From JBFMHP01 sp040752855 (GTDB lineage: Bacteria; Pseudomonadota; Gammaproteobacteria; RBG-16-57-12), in NCBI GenBank assembly GCA_040752855.1, contig JBFMHP010000014.1, forward strand, positions 1-53,009: 53,009 nucleotides of DNA, read 5' to 3'. Position numbers and translations under genes: made by a program. The notes under the pieces are model-generated. The model was not told the DNA's origin. It made no database searches and saw nothing but the letters and a program-made list of their open reading frames with translations. Positions 17,312 to 26,049 of this stretch are shown here, piece by piece (position 1 is the first letter of the stretch; each line of letters opens with the position of its first letter).

Positions 17312-18997
17312 ATGCTGCACCGTCTCCGTCACTGTTCCCCGGCGCTCAAGGCGCTGCTCTTCTCGCTCATCCCGCTGGCGTATTATCTGTTCGACAAGTT
17401 GAACTATTCGCAGGCCGGCAAGGCGGGCGTCCTGGGATTCTTTACCCTGGGCACGCTGTTTTACTGGCGCGAGGCCAGCCCGCAGCGCCGGGGGCTGTTC
17501 ACGCAACTCATCGTGCTTAGCCTGTTCATCCTCACCTTGTACCTGGGGTTTCAGGCGACGCTGCGCGATGTGTTCGGCGTGCAGCAGGAAGACAGCATCG
17601 TCGTCCAGGCGATCCTCAGCACCGATGCGCAGGAGAGCCGCGAGTTTTTCGTCCAATACGCCAACCTGATCCTGCCGCATGTGGTGTTTTTCCTCATCGC
17701 GTTCGCCGGTTACTGGTTCTTGTTCGTCCGTCAGACCGTCTATGCCGACTACTCCGCGGCGACGATGAAGCGTCACGTGTGGCTCGCCTCGGTCTTCACC
17801 TTCCTGCTGGTCGCCATTCACTTCAATCCCACGGCGCGCAAATACAATCCGCTGTTCTACTTCCCGCATAACTACCTCAAATGGCAAGGGGATGTCGCCG
17901 AGGCGGCGCAACTGCAGGAGGCGTTCGCGCAAAACCAGCTCGATCCGCAGCTCAATTCGATGCGCGTGCGCGAGGGGCTCGGCAAGAAGACCGTGGTGTT
18001 CGTGCTCGGCGAGAGCGATACGCGCAACAACTGGTCATTGTACGGCTATGCCCGCGACACCAATCCCGAGCTCGAAGAACTCAAACACGAGCTGGTGGTT
18101 TTCCGGGACATCATCGCCGGGGATCAGGGCACCATCGCCTCCATCACCAAGATGCTCACCCCCGCCACGCTCGAGCAGCCCGATCTGTGGAAGACCAAGC
18201 CCACCATCATGACGATTGCCAAGCGCGCGGGCTACAAGGTCATCTGGGTCACCAACCAGGGCAGCGAGGGGCGCGGCATCGTCTCGCTGATGGCCGGACA
18301 ATCCGACGAGACGGTATTCACCAACCGGGGCGGCTCGCGCGGCGAAGGCTCGGTGGATGAGGTGGTGTTCAAGCCGTACGAGGCGGCGCTGAACGACCCG
18401 GCGGAGAAGAAGCTGATCGTGGTGCACATCCTCGGCGCGCACCCGGCGTACAACTACCGCTATCCCGAACACTACGGCCGGTTTGAGGACGTTTTTGACG
18501 ACGCCACCGCGCGGGCGTTGCAGGCGCAAGGCCGCGCGCCCTGGGCCATCGCCTTCCGCAATATGTATGACAGCGCCATGCTCTACCAAGATTACGTGCT
18601 GAGCCAGCTGCTCACCCGGCTGAGGCAGCGCAACGACCCCGATGCCGTCTGGCTCTACATCCCTGATCACGGCGAGGATGTCGCGCACAACAGTGATTTC
18701 ACCGGCCATAACGGCCGCGTGAAGGAGATGTGGGAGGTGCCGATGCTGTTCTGGGGCGGGGCCAATTTCGATTACCGAGGTGTGGCGCCCGAGGCCCTGG
18801 CCACGCGCCCTTATCAGGCCGATGTGATCGATCATACGCTGCTGGGCCTGATGGAGATCTCCGGTGACTACTATGACCCGCGCCTGGACATCTTCTCCGG
18901 CGGCTATGACGCCCGGCAAATCCTGCCGCGCAATCTGGGTGCGGTGCGCTACAAGGATCATCAGGTCGCGGACATCAGCGAGGCACGCACCCTTTGA
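17312..18997 (+). CDS. Phosphoethanolamine transferase, EptA/CptA-like sulfatase-family enzyme
   Basis: A 561-residue protein with five predicted N-terminal TM helices (to about residue 170). A periplasmic alkaline-phosphatase-like catalytic domain follows. Its nucleophile region reads VVFVLGESDTRNNWSLYGYARDTNP; metal-binding motifs downstream are VHILGAHPAYNYRYP, YIPDHGEDVAHN and FTGHNGR. At the position of the catalytic Thr of EptA the alignment puts a Ser (GES), as in CptA-like members, with a Thr two residues later. It would move phosphoethanolamine from phosphatidylethanolamine to lipid A, core or another acceptor. The ATG at 17312 was taken; an in-frame TTG at 17300, better placed for an AAGGA at 17283, is possible. 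Confidence 0.85.
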   Translation: MLHRLRHCSPALKALLFSLIPLAYYLFDKLNYSQAGKAGVLGFFTLGTLFYWREASPQRRGLFTQLIVLSLFILTLYLGFQATLRDVFGVQQEDSIVVQAILSTDAQESREFFVQYANLILPHVVFFLIAFAGYWFLFVRQTVYADYSAATMKRHVWLASVFTFLLVAIHFNPTARKYNPLFYFPHNYLKWQGDVAEAAQLQEAFAQNQLDPQLNSMRVREGLGKKTVVFVLGESDTRNNWSLYGYARDTNPELEELKHELVVFRDIIAGDQGTIASITKMLTPATLEQPDLWKTKPTIMTIAKRAGYKVIWVTNQGSEGRGIVSLMAGQSDETVFTNRGGSRGEGSVDEVVFKPYEAALNDPAEKKLIVVHILGAHPAYNYRYPEHYGRFEDVFDDATARALQAQGRAPWAIAFRNMYDSAMLYQDYVLSQLLTRLRQRNDPDAVWLYIPDHGEDVAHNSDFTGHNGRVKEMWEVPMLFWGGANFDYRGVAPEALATRPYQADVIDHTLLGLMEISGDYYDPRLDIFSGGYDARQILPRNLGAVRYKDHQVADISEARTL

Positions 18998-19151
18998 CGG
19001 TGCGCGGATGTGAAGCGCTTGGCACTGCGACGCGACGGTGCGGCGTTTTATTTCAAGTCGGGGGAAATGTGCCGATACCCTTGGACGAGACGAAACATCG
19101 CATTGGGCTGTACCCAGCCGGGGATTACGAGCGCGCGGCGATCCGCAGGGA

Positions 19152-19180
19152 TTGCCGGGCGCGTTACAATTTATTATATT
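19152..19180 (+). promoter_or_regulatory. Sigma-70-type promoter of the PBP7-like gene
   Basis: TTGCCG (19152-19157), a 17-bp spacer and TATATT (19175-19180) form a good sigma-70 promoter in an AT-rich pocket just before the endopeptidase gene. The predicted transcription start near 19187 leaves a very short untranslated leader before the ATG at 19203. Confidence 0.55.
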
Positions 19181-19202
19181 TTAAGACTAATTTATTGGTT
19201 GG

Positions 19203-20141
19203 ATGCGTATGAAAAGAACAAGAATGATCAACCCGCTCGTGGGAGCGCTGCTTGCGGCGGCCATCTCCGTGAGCCTGTTGCCGGTCAAGGCCGTGGCGGC
19301 CGAGGCGGCACTGACCCCTGTCAGCATCGCCAGCCTCATCCGCGACAGCAATGTGCGAGCCCCGAACCTGCGTTCATCTTCGGCGTTGTTGATCGATGAG
19401 AGCGAAGGCGTCGTGCTCTATGAACAGAACAGTGACGAGCAACGCCCCATCGCCTCGATCACCAAGGTGATGACGGCGATGGTCACGCTGGACGCGGGGC
19501 TTCCGATGGACGAGCGTATCCGGATTACCAACGAAGACCGTGACCGGCTGCGCGGCTCCAAATCGCGCCTGCCGATCGGCGCGGTGTTCACCCGCCGCGA
19601 CCTCCTTGCCGCGGCACTGGCCGCCTCCGACAATCGCGCCGCCGCTGCGCTGGGGCGCACCTACCCCGGCGGTTTGGAGGCGATGCTGCGCGCCATGAAC
19701 GAGAAGGCGCGCGCGCTGGGGATGAATGCCACCCGTTTTTCCGACACCAGCGGACTGAGCAGCAAGAATGTCTCCACGGCCCGTGATCTGGCCATCATGG
19801 TCGATGCCGCCAATGGCTATAAAACGATCAAGTCGCTGTCGACCCTGGCCGCGTTCAAGGTCACCAATTTCGCCAAGGGCAAGGCCAGGGTGATCGAATT
19901 CAAGAACACCAACCGCCTGGTCCGCGCCAACTCCTGGGACATCCACCTGAGCAAAACCGGCTATACCAGCGACGCGGGCAACTGCCTGGTCATGCGCACC
20001 AAGATCGGCAGCCGTCCCGTGACTATCGTGCTGCTGAACTCCTGGGGCAAGATGAGCCGGTATGGCGATTCCCAGCGCCTGCGCGACTGGCTGATGAAGG
20101 CCGAGCGGCGGGCTCAGAAGCAGGTTGCATCCGCAGCCTGA
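19203..20141 (+). CDS. pbpG: D-alanyl-D-alanine endopeptidase (PBP7/8 type)
   Basis: A 312-residue serine peptidase of family S11 with a signal peptide (LVGALLAAAISVSLLPVKAVAA). The three active-site motifs are in order: SITK (SxxK, about residue 84), SDN (about residue 141) and KTG (in HLSKTGYTSDAGNC). The absence of a PBP5-like C-terminal beta-domain and amphipathic anchor distinguishes it from the dacA product at 38.9 kb. It cuts D-Ala-mDAP crosslinks in periplasmic peptidoglycan. The start could be 19203 or the ATG two codons later; neither has a strong ribosome-binding site. A promoter lies directly upstream and an intrinsic terminator about 150 bp downstream. Confidence 0.9.
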   Translation: MRMKRTRMINPLVGALLAAAISVSLLPVKAVAAEAALTPVSIASLIRDSNVRAPNLRSSSALLIDESEGVVLYEQNSDEQRPIASITKVMTAMVTLDAGLPMDERIRITNEDRDRLRGSKSRLPIGAVFTRRDLLAAALAASDNRAAAALGRTYPGGLEAMLRAMNEKARALGMNATRFSDTSGLSSKNVSTARDLAIMVDAANGYKTIKSLSTLAAFKVTNFAKGKARVIEFKNTNRLVRANSWDIHLSKTGYTSDAGNCLVMRTKIGSRPVTIVLLNSWGKMSRYGDSQRLRDWLMKAERRAQKQVASAA

Positions 20142-20293
20142 GTACTGCCAGTTTTTCGATCATCTCTCTAACTTTCCTAAAGCAGCACTTGTGCCTTGGT
20201 GGCATCAGGTGCTGTCACGCTCGTTTATCTTCATCCCAGATTTTCCTTTACCCACCTGCTGCGAACAGAACAATGCGATGAATCTGCACAAAG

Positions 20294-20357
20294 AAGCCTC
20301 AAAAACGTGCCGAGCCGTAGTCATTCTACGGTGAGAGAAAGTTTTTGAGGCTTTTTT
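20294..20357 (+). terminator. Long-stem intrinsic terminator after pbpG
   Basis: A 13-bp outer stem pairs AAGCCTCAAAAAC (20294-20306) with GTTTTTGAGGCTT (20341-20353), continuing into a T run to 20357. A second hairpin, CCGTAG/CTACGG (20315-20331), sits inside the loop. It closes pbpG and insulates the lipid operon that starts 180 bp later. The remainder of the 396-bp gap between the two genes holds only the promoter candidate described next. Confidence 0.85.
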
Positions 20358-20428
20358 GCGCATCTTCAGCACCTTGTTCTCGCACGGTACGATCGCTAAC
20401 GGAAAATCTGGGTTCATATCAATTTCGG

Positions 20429-20460
20429 TTGACTCTACTGTGCAGGGGATAGTTTAGATT
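20429..20460 (+). promoter_or_regulatory. Candidate promoter of the amino-lipid operon with an over-long spacer
   Basis: TTGACT (20429-20434) is followed, after 19-20 bp, by TTAGAT or TAGATT (20454-20460). Spacers of 19-20 bp are characteristic of promoters activated by MerR-family regulators, and such a regulator is encoded at the far end of the cluster. A clear dyad between the hexamers is not visible (only CTA...TAG), and a TAGTTT at 15 bp spacing is an alternative -10. A weak inverted repeat, AGGCGT (20475) with ACGCCT (20500), lies in the presumed leader. Confidence 0.35.
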
Positions 20461-20537
20461 ACTGCTCCGTCAAGAGGCGTCCTTTGCCGAGAGGGGGGAA
20501 CGCCTGATTGCGTCATGGACACGTAAGGAGCAACGGT

Positions 20538-21107
20538 ATGAACAATCCCCTAAATTTTGATGACGTCATTACCAGTACGCGCAAAATTCTCGCGCAATTG
20601 TTGGTGATGGATATTGCGGAAATCTCTGAAGATGCCAGTGTGACCGATGATTTGCGGGCGGATTCTCTTGATATCGTGGACTTGAATTTCCAGCTTGGAC
20701 GCCGCTACGGCTGTGTCCTTCCAAAAGTCAATGTCCTCGATCACGCACAGGCTGTATGCGGTGGGTTGCAGAAATTTCTCCGTGACGGCGGTCTTACTGA
20801 GGATGGGGTGGGCTTAATGCAGAATAGTCTCAGTGCGTACCGACCGGAGCAACTGAGAGTGGGCATGCGCCCTGCGGAAATTTTCGCGGCTATGACGGTG
20901 CGCAACTGGGCTCAGCAGTGTTACAACCTGTTCAATTTCCTGCCGGCGAGCTGTCCGGGGTGTGGGTGCAAGCACGCGCAGTTGAATGATCACCATCAGG
21001 TGGTTTGCGCTGGGTGCAGCGCCCGGCTTTCGCCGCTCGAGGGTGACAAAGCATCGCGCTGTCTTGTGCAGCGCTACATTGAGCTAAGCGTGGAGGCAGT
21101 CGTTTAA
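20538..21107 (+). CDS. Acyl carrier protein fused to a C-terminal zinc ribbon
   Basis: A 189-residue protein. Residues 1 to about 85 form an acyl carrier domain: VMDIAEISEDASVTDDLRADSLDIVDLNFQLGRRYG has Ser43 of the DSL motif for phosphopantetheine attachment. A linker of about 50 residues (MRPAEIFAAMTVRNWAQQCYNLFN) leads to a putative zinc ribbon: C139-P-G-C142 with an extra Cys144, then C157-A-G-C160. The start has a perfect TAAGGAG at a 7-base spacing. It is the first gene of the operon, and its stop overlaps the next ATG by one base (TAATG). It should carry the growing chain for the KS pairs. The ribbon is unusual for ACPs and may dock a partner enzyme. Confidence 0.85.
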   Translation: MNNPLNFDDVITSTRKILAQLLVMDIAEISEDASVTDDLRADSLDIVDLNFQLGRRYGCVLPKVNVLDHAQAVCGGLQKFLRDGGLTEDGVGLMQNSLSAYRPEQLRVGMRPAEIFAAMTVRNWAQQCYNLFNFLPASCPGCGCKHAQLNDHHQVVCAGCSARLSPLEGDKASRCLVQRYIELSVEAVV

Positions 21108-22381
21108 TGCACCATGAGGTCCTTGTCACGGGCTACGGGTTGGTCGCCCCCGGCGCAATGGATGCATCCACGTTATTCCGCCGAATCGCCCAGCAAGGCT
21201 CCGGGCTGCGCGCCAACCCACGATTCCAGAGGCTGGGTTTTATCAACACGGCGGCGGGGTATATCGATGAGGAACAATGGGCTCGGATCCACGTTGCTAC
21301 TGCGAAGTTACCTGACATCACGCCGCCTCAAGTCCGATTGGCAGAGTTCGTGATGCTGAGCGCTTTGGTTAGTGCTGGACTGACTGTGGATGATTTTCGC
21401 CATATGAAGTCCGGTCTGTTCCTCGGGTCAAACAAGTTTTGTGCCAACAATCGAGACTTTGCGGTGCTCTGTGCTTGCTTGGATTTCGATGGGTTGTTCG
21501 ATTTGGACCGCTTTCTGACCGAACAAGCGCCGACAAGCCACCCCTTTGCGCGCCGGGTCGACCAGCAGACGCACCACCTGGCCGCTCTTTTAGGTGTCGC
21601 CGACCATGTCAGCACCCATGCCGACGCTTGCGCCGCCGGTACCGTAGCCATAGGCACCGCCTTCCGCTCCATACAGCGTGGTGATATCGATATTGCCTTA
21701 TGCGGTGCTGTCGAGCTGATGGCCAGCGAGCTGCCTTACTACATGTTCAACAGCCTGGGGGCTCTGTGCCAGGCAGCGGAATGGCCAGCCGCGCAACAAA
21801 GCCGTCCCTTCATGCGCGATCGCTGCGGCTTCGTGCTCAGTGAGGGTGCTGCTCTTCTGGTTCTGGAGTCACGCCAACACGCCGAGCGCCGCCGGGCTAG
21901 CGCCTTGGGCAGGGTTCTGGGGTTTGCAGCCTTGTGCGAGGCAGAGAAAATGACCTCCAGCAGCCGCGATGGTAGCAAGTACCAGGCTTGTATGAACGCA
22001 GCGCTGGCAGATGCCCGCTGTTGCCCGGCCGATATCGACCATATCAATACCCATGGGACTTCGACCCAGTCCAATGATAGCTGTGAGGGCAAGGCGGTAC
22101 TGAGCCTATTCGGTCCCCATCTGGATCGGATTAGTTTGACCGCCAATAAATCAGCCATTGGTCATTCCCTTGCTAGTAGCGGCGCCATCGAGGTTGTGTT
22201 GTCTCTGCTCAGTCTAAGCGAAGGTGTACTACTACCAACACTTAATTATCGACCCGAAGGCGCAGAATTCCCCGAGCTGAGATTCCTGTCGGAGGCTGAG
22301 TGTGCCCCAATTGGCACGGTATTATCCAACTCTTTCGGATTCGGCGGCATTAATAGCGCGCTGGTTCTGGGGGGCGCATGA
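21107..22381 (+). CDS. Beta-ketoacyl synthase, catalytic member of pair 1
   Basis: A 424-residue FabF/KS-alpha-type condensing enzyme with the full catalytic triad: Cys175 (HADACAAGTVAIG), His316 (INTHGTSTQSND) and His353 (NKSAIGHSLASSGAIE), plus the terminal NSFGFGGINSALVL. It would perform decarboxylative Claisen condensation on ACP-bound substrates. It is translationally coupled to the ACP before it and to the active-site-less paralogue after it (ATGA overlap), the classic order of a KS-alpha/CLF heterodimer. Unusual insertions around FLGSNKFCANNRDFAVLCACLDFDG set it apart from housekeeping FabF. Codon choice is looser than in the flanking genes. Confidence 0.88.
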   Translation: MHHEVLVTGYGLVAPGAMDASTLFRRIAQQGSGLRANPRFQRLGFINTAAGYIDEEQWARIHVATAKLPDITPPQVRLAEFVMLSALVSAGLTVDDFRHMKSGLFLGSNKFCANNRDFAVLCACLDFDGLFDLDRFLTEQAPTSHPFARRVDQQTHHLAALLGVADHVSTHADACAAGTVAIGTAFRSIQRGDIDIALCGAVELMASELPYYMFNSLGALCQAAEWPAAQQSRPFMRDRCGFVLSEGAALLVLESRQHAERRRASALGRVLGFAALCEAEKMTSSSRDGSKYQACMNAALADARCCPADIDHINTHGTSTQSNDSCEGKAVLSLFGPHLDRISLTANKSAIGHSLASSGAIEVVLSLLSLSEGVLLPTLNYRPEGAEFPELRFLSEAECAPIGTVLSNSFGFGGINSALVLGGA

Positions 22382-23472
22382 TGAGCGGCACGACTCGCCC
22401 TGTTTATCTGCTGGAATCTGCCGTGCTCAATGCTGCTGGCAATTCCGCCGAAGCACTCTATGGCCAGGCACCGACGGCTAATGCTCTGGAGTTCGCTCCG
22501 GACCGCCGGGGCTTTCCCTTGTCAGTGCCACGTCTGCCGACCGATCGCTTTGATCGAAAATTACAGCGCAGCGTTGAGGCCCAGAGCCTGCGGCTTCTGC
22601 ATTGTGCCGCCCGCTTGGGGCCTCGCCTGGAGGCATTGGGGTTGCCGCCAGAGCGTGTCGCGCTTACGGCTGCTATCCCTGAGGTTGATGCCCCTAGTCC
22701 CAGCTGGGAGGCCGTGGCTGCCATGCGCCAGCAACCGGACCTGTGGCTGGCGCAATGGTTTGCGAATACCCCGCCGCTGCATAGCTTGATCCTGCTGAAT
22801 AGCAGCAGCATGGCCTATCTCGCTGAAGCCTTAGCCTGCCGCGGCCCCATGGCAGGTTACTGCGGCCAAGAAGGTGCCGGGCTGGATGCCCTTCTCGAGG
22901 CTAGCCATAACATTGCCGAGGGTCGCGCCGATGCCGCTTTGGTGGTAAGTACCAGCCCGAACATCACTCCCGCCCTGTTTCTGCGCGAAACGGAGCTCGA
23001 GGAGGGTACTACACCCCTGGTTCCCGGAGAGGGGGCGGCAGCTTGCCTGTTGGGGGTCGAGCCGGCCAAGAGCGACACACGCAATGTGCGCATCGTTGGA
23101 TATAGCCGGGGCTTTTTGTCGCCTACTCCTGCGCAAGCCGACGCACGCCAGGCGGACCCCTTTGCGCGCGTACTAAATCAGGTTCTATCGTGCGAGCACC
23201 TCAGTATGAGCGATCTGAGTGCTGTGTGGAGCGATCCCGATGACGCGCTCTTGCGCAGAGCTATAGATAACTACCCCGTGCGTCCCGGCAGTCGCCCCGT
23301 GGTGGGCGCATTGGGGGCCAGCAGCCTGCTCACAGACTTGGCCTATGCTCTGGCCGCGCCAGAATTCGCTGCCCCGGTACAGACTAATTATCTGCTTTTG
23401 CTTAATCGCAGCTATACCGGGCATCTGGGAGCCTTGCTCCTAGCGGTGGAACCTGCGAGGAGAGCTCCATGA
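22378..23472 (+). CDS. Degenerate ketosynthase, chain-length-factor-like partner of pair 1
   Basis: A 364-residue thiolase-fold protein, clearly KS-related (LESAVLNAAGNSAEALY; SHNIAEGRADAALVVSTSPN; GEGAAACLLGVEP) but lacking all catalytic residues. At the nucleophile the sequence is GYCGQEGAGLDALL: in the C-x-x-G frame the Cys position is Glu, preceded by Gln. The HGT motif is replaced by WSDPDDALLRRA and the second His motif by GALGASSLLTDLAYAL. By analogy with type II polyketide chain-length factors it should form a heterodimer with the KS encoded upstream and set chain length. ATGA overlaps at both ends enforce stoichiometric translation. ATG22381 is an alternative start. Confidence 0.78.
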   Translation: MMSGTTRPVYLLESAVLNAAGNSAEALYGQAPTANALEFAPDRRGFPLSVPRLPTDRFDRKLQRSVEAQSLRLLHCAARLGPRLEALGLPPERVALTAAIPEVDAPSPSWEAVAAMRQQPDLWLAQWFANTPPLHSLILLNSSSMAYLAEALACRGPMAGYCGQEGAGLDALLEASHNIAEGRADAALVVSTSPNITPALFLRETELEEGTTPLVPGEGAAACLLGVEPAKSDTRNVRIVGYSRGFLSPTPAQADARQADPFARVLNQVLSCEHLSMSDLSAVWSDPDDALLRRAIDNYPVRPGSRPVVGALGASSLLTDLAYALAAPEFAAPVQTNYLLLLNRSYTGHLGALLLAVEPARRAP

Positions 23473-24767
23473 GGCGACCCCGTATCGTAATCTCTGGCCT
23501 CGGTGCCGTCACGGGGTTCGGCTTTGAGTGGCAAACCCTGTGGTCGGAAATGTTGCTCGGTCGGCATTGTATTCGCCCCTGGCAGCCGGAGGGTGCGGCG
23601 GGTACCTCCTTTCCCATCCGCTACGCAGCCGCGGTCGACGAACAGAGTCTGCCGGCTTATTTGCAAACTCATCCAGCCTGGAGCAGTGAACTGGAAAAAC
23701 GCGCCCGCTATGGATGGGTTGCCGCCAGCCAAGCTTTGACTGACAGTCGGCTAAGCAGTGTGCAATGGCGCGAAGTGGCGGTGCTGGCAGCGTCTGGTGC
23801 GCCACACCATTGGTTATCAGACATGCAACTGGCCTTCCCTGATGATGGCGATGAGCAACCTAGCTGGCGGCATGTGATGCGCCGTGCCGATCAGGTGCGC
23901 AGGGATGGCGCTCTGCGCCAGAGCAGCGACCGCCTTGCTAGGGTCATCGCCAACGAGCTGGGCAGCCAGGGGCCGGTCTTGAACATCAGTAGCGCGTGCG
24001 CTGGTGCTGCCCAGGCCATAGGCAATGCGTTTCATATGTTGCGTCGGGGCGAGTGCGAGTTGGCTCTTGCCGGCGGTGCTGATTCGGTGTTGAACCTGGA
24101 CACCATGACTGCACTCTATCTCCTGGGCGCCGCTAGCAGCGAGACCCGTTGGGGTGCCGACCTGTGTCGTCCCTTCGATGCCGCGCGCGCTGGTCTGGTG
24201 GCTGGTGAGGGTGGCGCCTTCCTGCTGCTGGAAACTCTAGAGCATGCCCTAGCGCGCGGTGCCGAGCCCTATGCTGAAATCCTGGGCTACGGCACCAGCC
24301 TGGATGGCTACAAGCTTACTGCGCCTGAACCGGAGGGCCGGGGTGCAAGCCAGGCAATGGCTGCCGCCCTCGATGATGCCGGAGTTCATCCTGAGCAGGT
24401 CGATCTGATCAACGCCCACGGCACTTCGACACCCCTGAACGACCGATCGGAAACTTTGGCTGTCAAACGGGTCTTCGCTCGTAATCAGCATTATCGACGC
24501 TTGAGCGTCAGTGCCAATAAGTCTCAATTCGGCCATCTCATCGCGGCTGCTGGCGCACCAGAGATTCTGGTCACTGCCTTGAGTTGCCGCGAGGACTGGG
24601 TGACACCGACGCTCAATCTGAACGAGGCCGATCCGGATTGCGACCTGAACTACTGCCCGAACGAAGCCAAACAGCAGCGTGTTGATATTGCTATCAGCAA
24701 CTCCTTCGGTTTCGGTGGTCTTAATGCATCCTTGGTTTTAGCCAAGTATCGAAGCGAAGCGCCATGA
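23469..24767 (+). CDS. Beta-ketoacyl synthase, catalytic member of pair 2
   Basis: A 432-residue FabF-like condensing enzyme with an intact triad: Cys177 (NISSACAGAAQAIGNAF), His317 (LINAHGTSTPLND) and His356 (NKSQFGHLIAAAGAPE), ending NSFGFGGLNASLVLAKY. It is closer to ordinary FabF than the first KS is, judging by these motifs. It overlaps both neighbours by ATGA. The presence of a second complete KS-CLF pair suggests either two successive phases of chain extension or two different starter/extender preferences; which one cannot be told from sequence alone. Confidence 0.9.
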   Translation: MRRPRIVISGLGAVTGFGFEWQTLWSEMLLGRHCIRPWQPEGAAGTSFPIRYAAAVDEQSLPAYLQTHPAWSSELEKRARYGWVAASQALTDSRLSSVQWREVAVLAASGAPHHWLSDMQLAFPDDGDEQPSWRHVMRRADQVRRDGALRQSSDRLARVIANELGSQGPVLNISSACAGAAQAIGNAFHMLRRGECELALAGGADSVLNLDTMTALYLLGAASSETRWGADLCRPFDAARAGLVAGEGGAFLLLETLEHALARGAEPYAEILGYGTSLDGYKLTAPEPEGRGASQAMAAALDDAGVHPEQVDLINAHGTSTPLNDRSETLAVKRVFARNQHYRRLSVSANKSQFGHLIAAAGAPEILVTALSCREDWVTPTLNLNEADPDCDLNYCPNEAKQQRVDIAISNSFGFGGLNASLVLAKYRSEAP

Positions 24768-26005
24768 CCCCATCCCGGTCTTTGCACGCCGAAGTGTCTG
24801 CCATCGCCCTTTGTGGCGCCGGCTGTGTCCTTGCCACGGGCATTGGCGTCGATGCGTTGTGGGGCGCGGCCTGCGCCGGGCGTAGCGGCATCCGCCCCCT
24901 GCAATCCAAGCATTTCCGCAGCACCCGCATCGCCGCCTTTGGTCACGTCAGTGCTGACGATCATGCGCGCTGTCTGGAAAGCGTTCCCCGCCATTTGCAA
25001 CGCTATTGCACACCCTCGGTGATCTGGGGTGTCAGCGCTGTGCAGCAGTCCTTGCATGAGGCTGGTCTGGATCCCAGTGGTAGCGGTTTACGCTTTGGTC
25101 TATACACCAGCCAGGGTGGTTACACCCACCCGTCGCTGGATGCTTATGCGGAATTGCTGCAGGAGTGTAGCGCCGCTGGCAAGCTGAACATCCGCCGCTT
25201 GGCGGCACGAATTCTTCAAGAGAGTGCCTTGGATCCTTTCTTGGTTCTTAAATCTCTGAGTAATGGCCTGCTAGGTATTGTCAGTTTGTGTTACAAACTG
25301 GAGGCCCAGTGCGGTGCCTATATGCAAGGGGTTGCTGGCAATCAGGCTGCTTTGCGTGAAGCCTGCTCCGCTTTGCGTGAAAGGCGCATCGACGTCGCCA
25401 TTGTGGTGGCCGCCGGCAGCGAGATGGATGCCCTGGCCCTGACTGATTTGGTGCGCGCGGGCGCAATCAGCTGCGAGGGCGCTATGGCCTTTACCCCTTA
25501 TGACAGCAAGGGGCGTGGCGGCATTGGTGGGGAAGGTGCTGCTGCGTTGATCCTCCGCCGCCAGGACGACCTGGAAATTGGTCATGCTGTCTGTCTTACG
25601 GAGATTAAGGCGCATACTGACTTTGACGCCTTGCCTTTCGCCGATACGCATGTGGATTTGCTGATCAGCCATGGTGCGGGCATTCCAGGGATCGATAAAG
25701 AACTGTGCGCGGTCTTGGCGCGTACTGGTGCTACGCACATCAGCAACAGCCAAGCCTTAACCGGAATATTGAGCGGCTCCCCAAGCCTCGTAGATCTGAT
25801 TTTTGCTCGCGAGGCACTGCGCGTGCAGCAGGTTCCTGCGATCGCCGGGCTGAAAAGGGCTGTCATGCCCGCCCTGCCATTTGCATGTCATACCAAGCCG
25901 GCGTCGTTACGACACGCTTTGATCCTAAACCGCGACAGCAATGGCTTCTCCGCGGGCTATCGTCTGGAACGAAGGTGCATTCAGACGGAAAGCCGCGTTG
26001 CTTGA
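24764..26005 (+). CDS. Degenerate ketosynthase, chain-length-factor-like partner of pair 2
   Basis: A 413-residue thiolase-fold protein aligned with KS enzymes (AIALCGAGCVLATGIGVDALW; AYMQGVAGNQAALREACSALRERRIDVAIVVAAGSEMDAL; FTPYDSKGRGGIGGEGAAALIL). The nucleophile Cys is replaced by Gly (QGVAG) with Gln just before it. A His remains where the first catalytic His belongs (LISHGAGIPGID), but the second is lost (NSQALTGILSGSPSLVD). It should therefore be a non-condensing partner of the KS encoded upstream, to which it is coupled by ATGA. The C-terminal 40 residues (NRDSNGFSAGYRLERRCIQ) are less KS-like. It ends 44 bases before the fusion enzyme gene. Confidence 0.72.
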   Translation: MTPSRSLHAEVSAIALCGAGCVLATGIGVDALWGAACAGRSGIRPLQSKHFRSTRIAAFGHVSADDHARCLESVPRHLQRYCTPSVIWGVSAVQQSLHEAGLDPSGSGLRFGLYTSQGGYTHPSLDAYAELLQECSAAGKLNIRRLAARILQESALDPFLVLKSLSNGLLGIVSLCYKLEAQCGAYMQGVAGNQAALREACSALRERRIDVAIVVAAGSEMDALALTDLVRAGAISCEGAMAFTPYDSKGRGGIGGEGAAALILRRQDDLEIGHAVCLTEIKAHTDFDALPFADTHVDLLISHGAGIPGIDKELCAVLARTGATHISNSQALTGILSGSPSLVDLIFAREALRVQQVPAIAGLKRAVMPALPFACHTKPASLRHALILNRDSNGFSAGYRLERRCIQTESRVA

Positions 26006-26049
26006 GCACCGATGAAAAGCGTATCACTTATTACCTAGGAAGCAGCTAC

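Noticed and set aside
25705..26049. Upstream extension of the aminotransferase-reductase fusion
   Set aside because: It overlaps the coding end of the fourth KS gene, and the ATG at 26050 has its own AGGA ribosome-binding site and starts the usual N-terminus.
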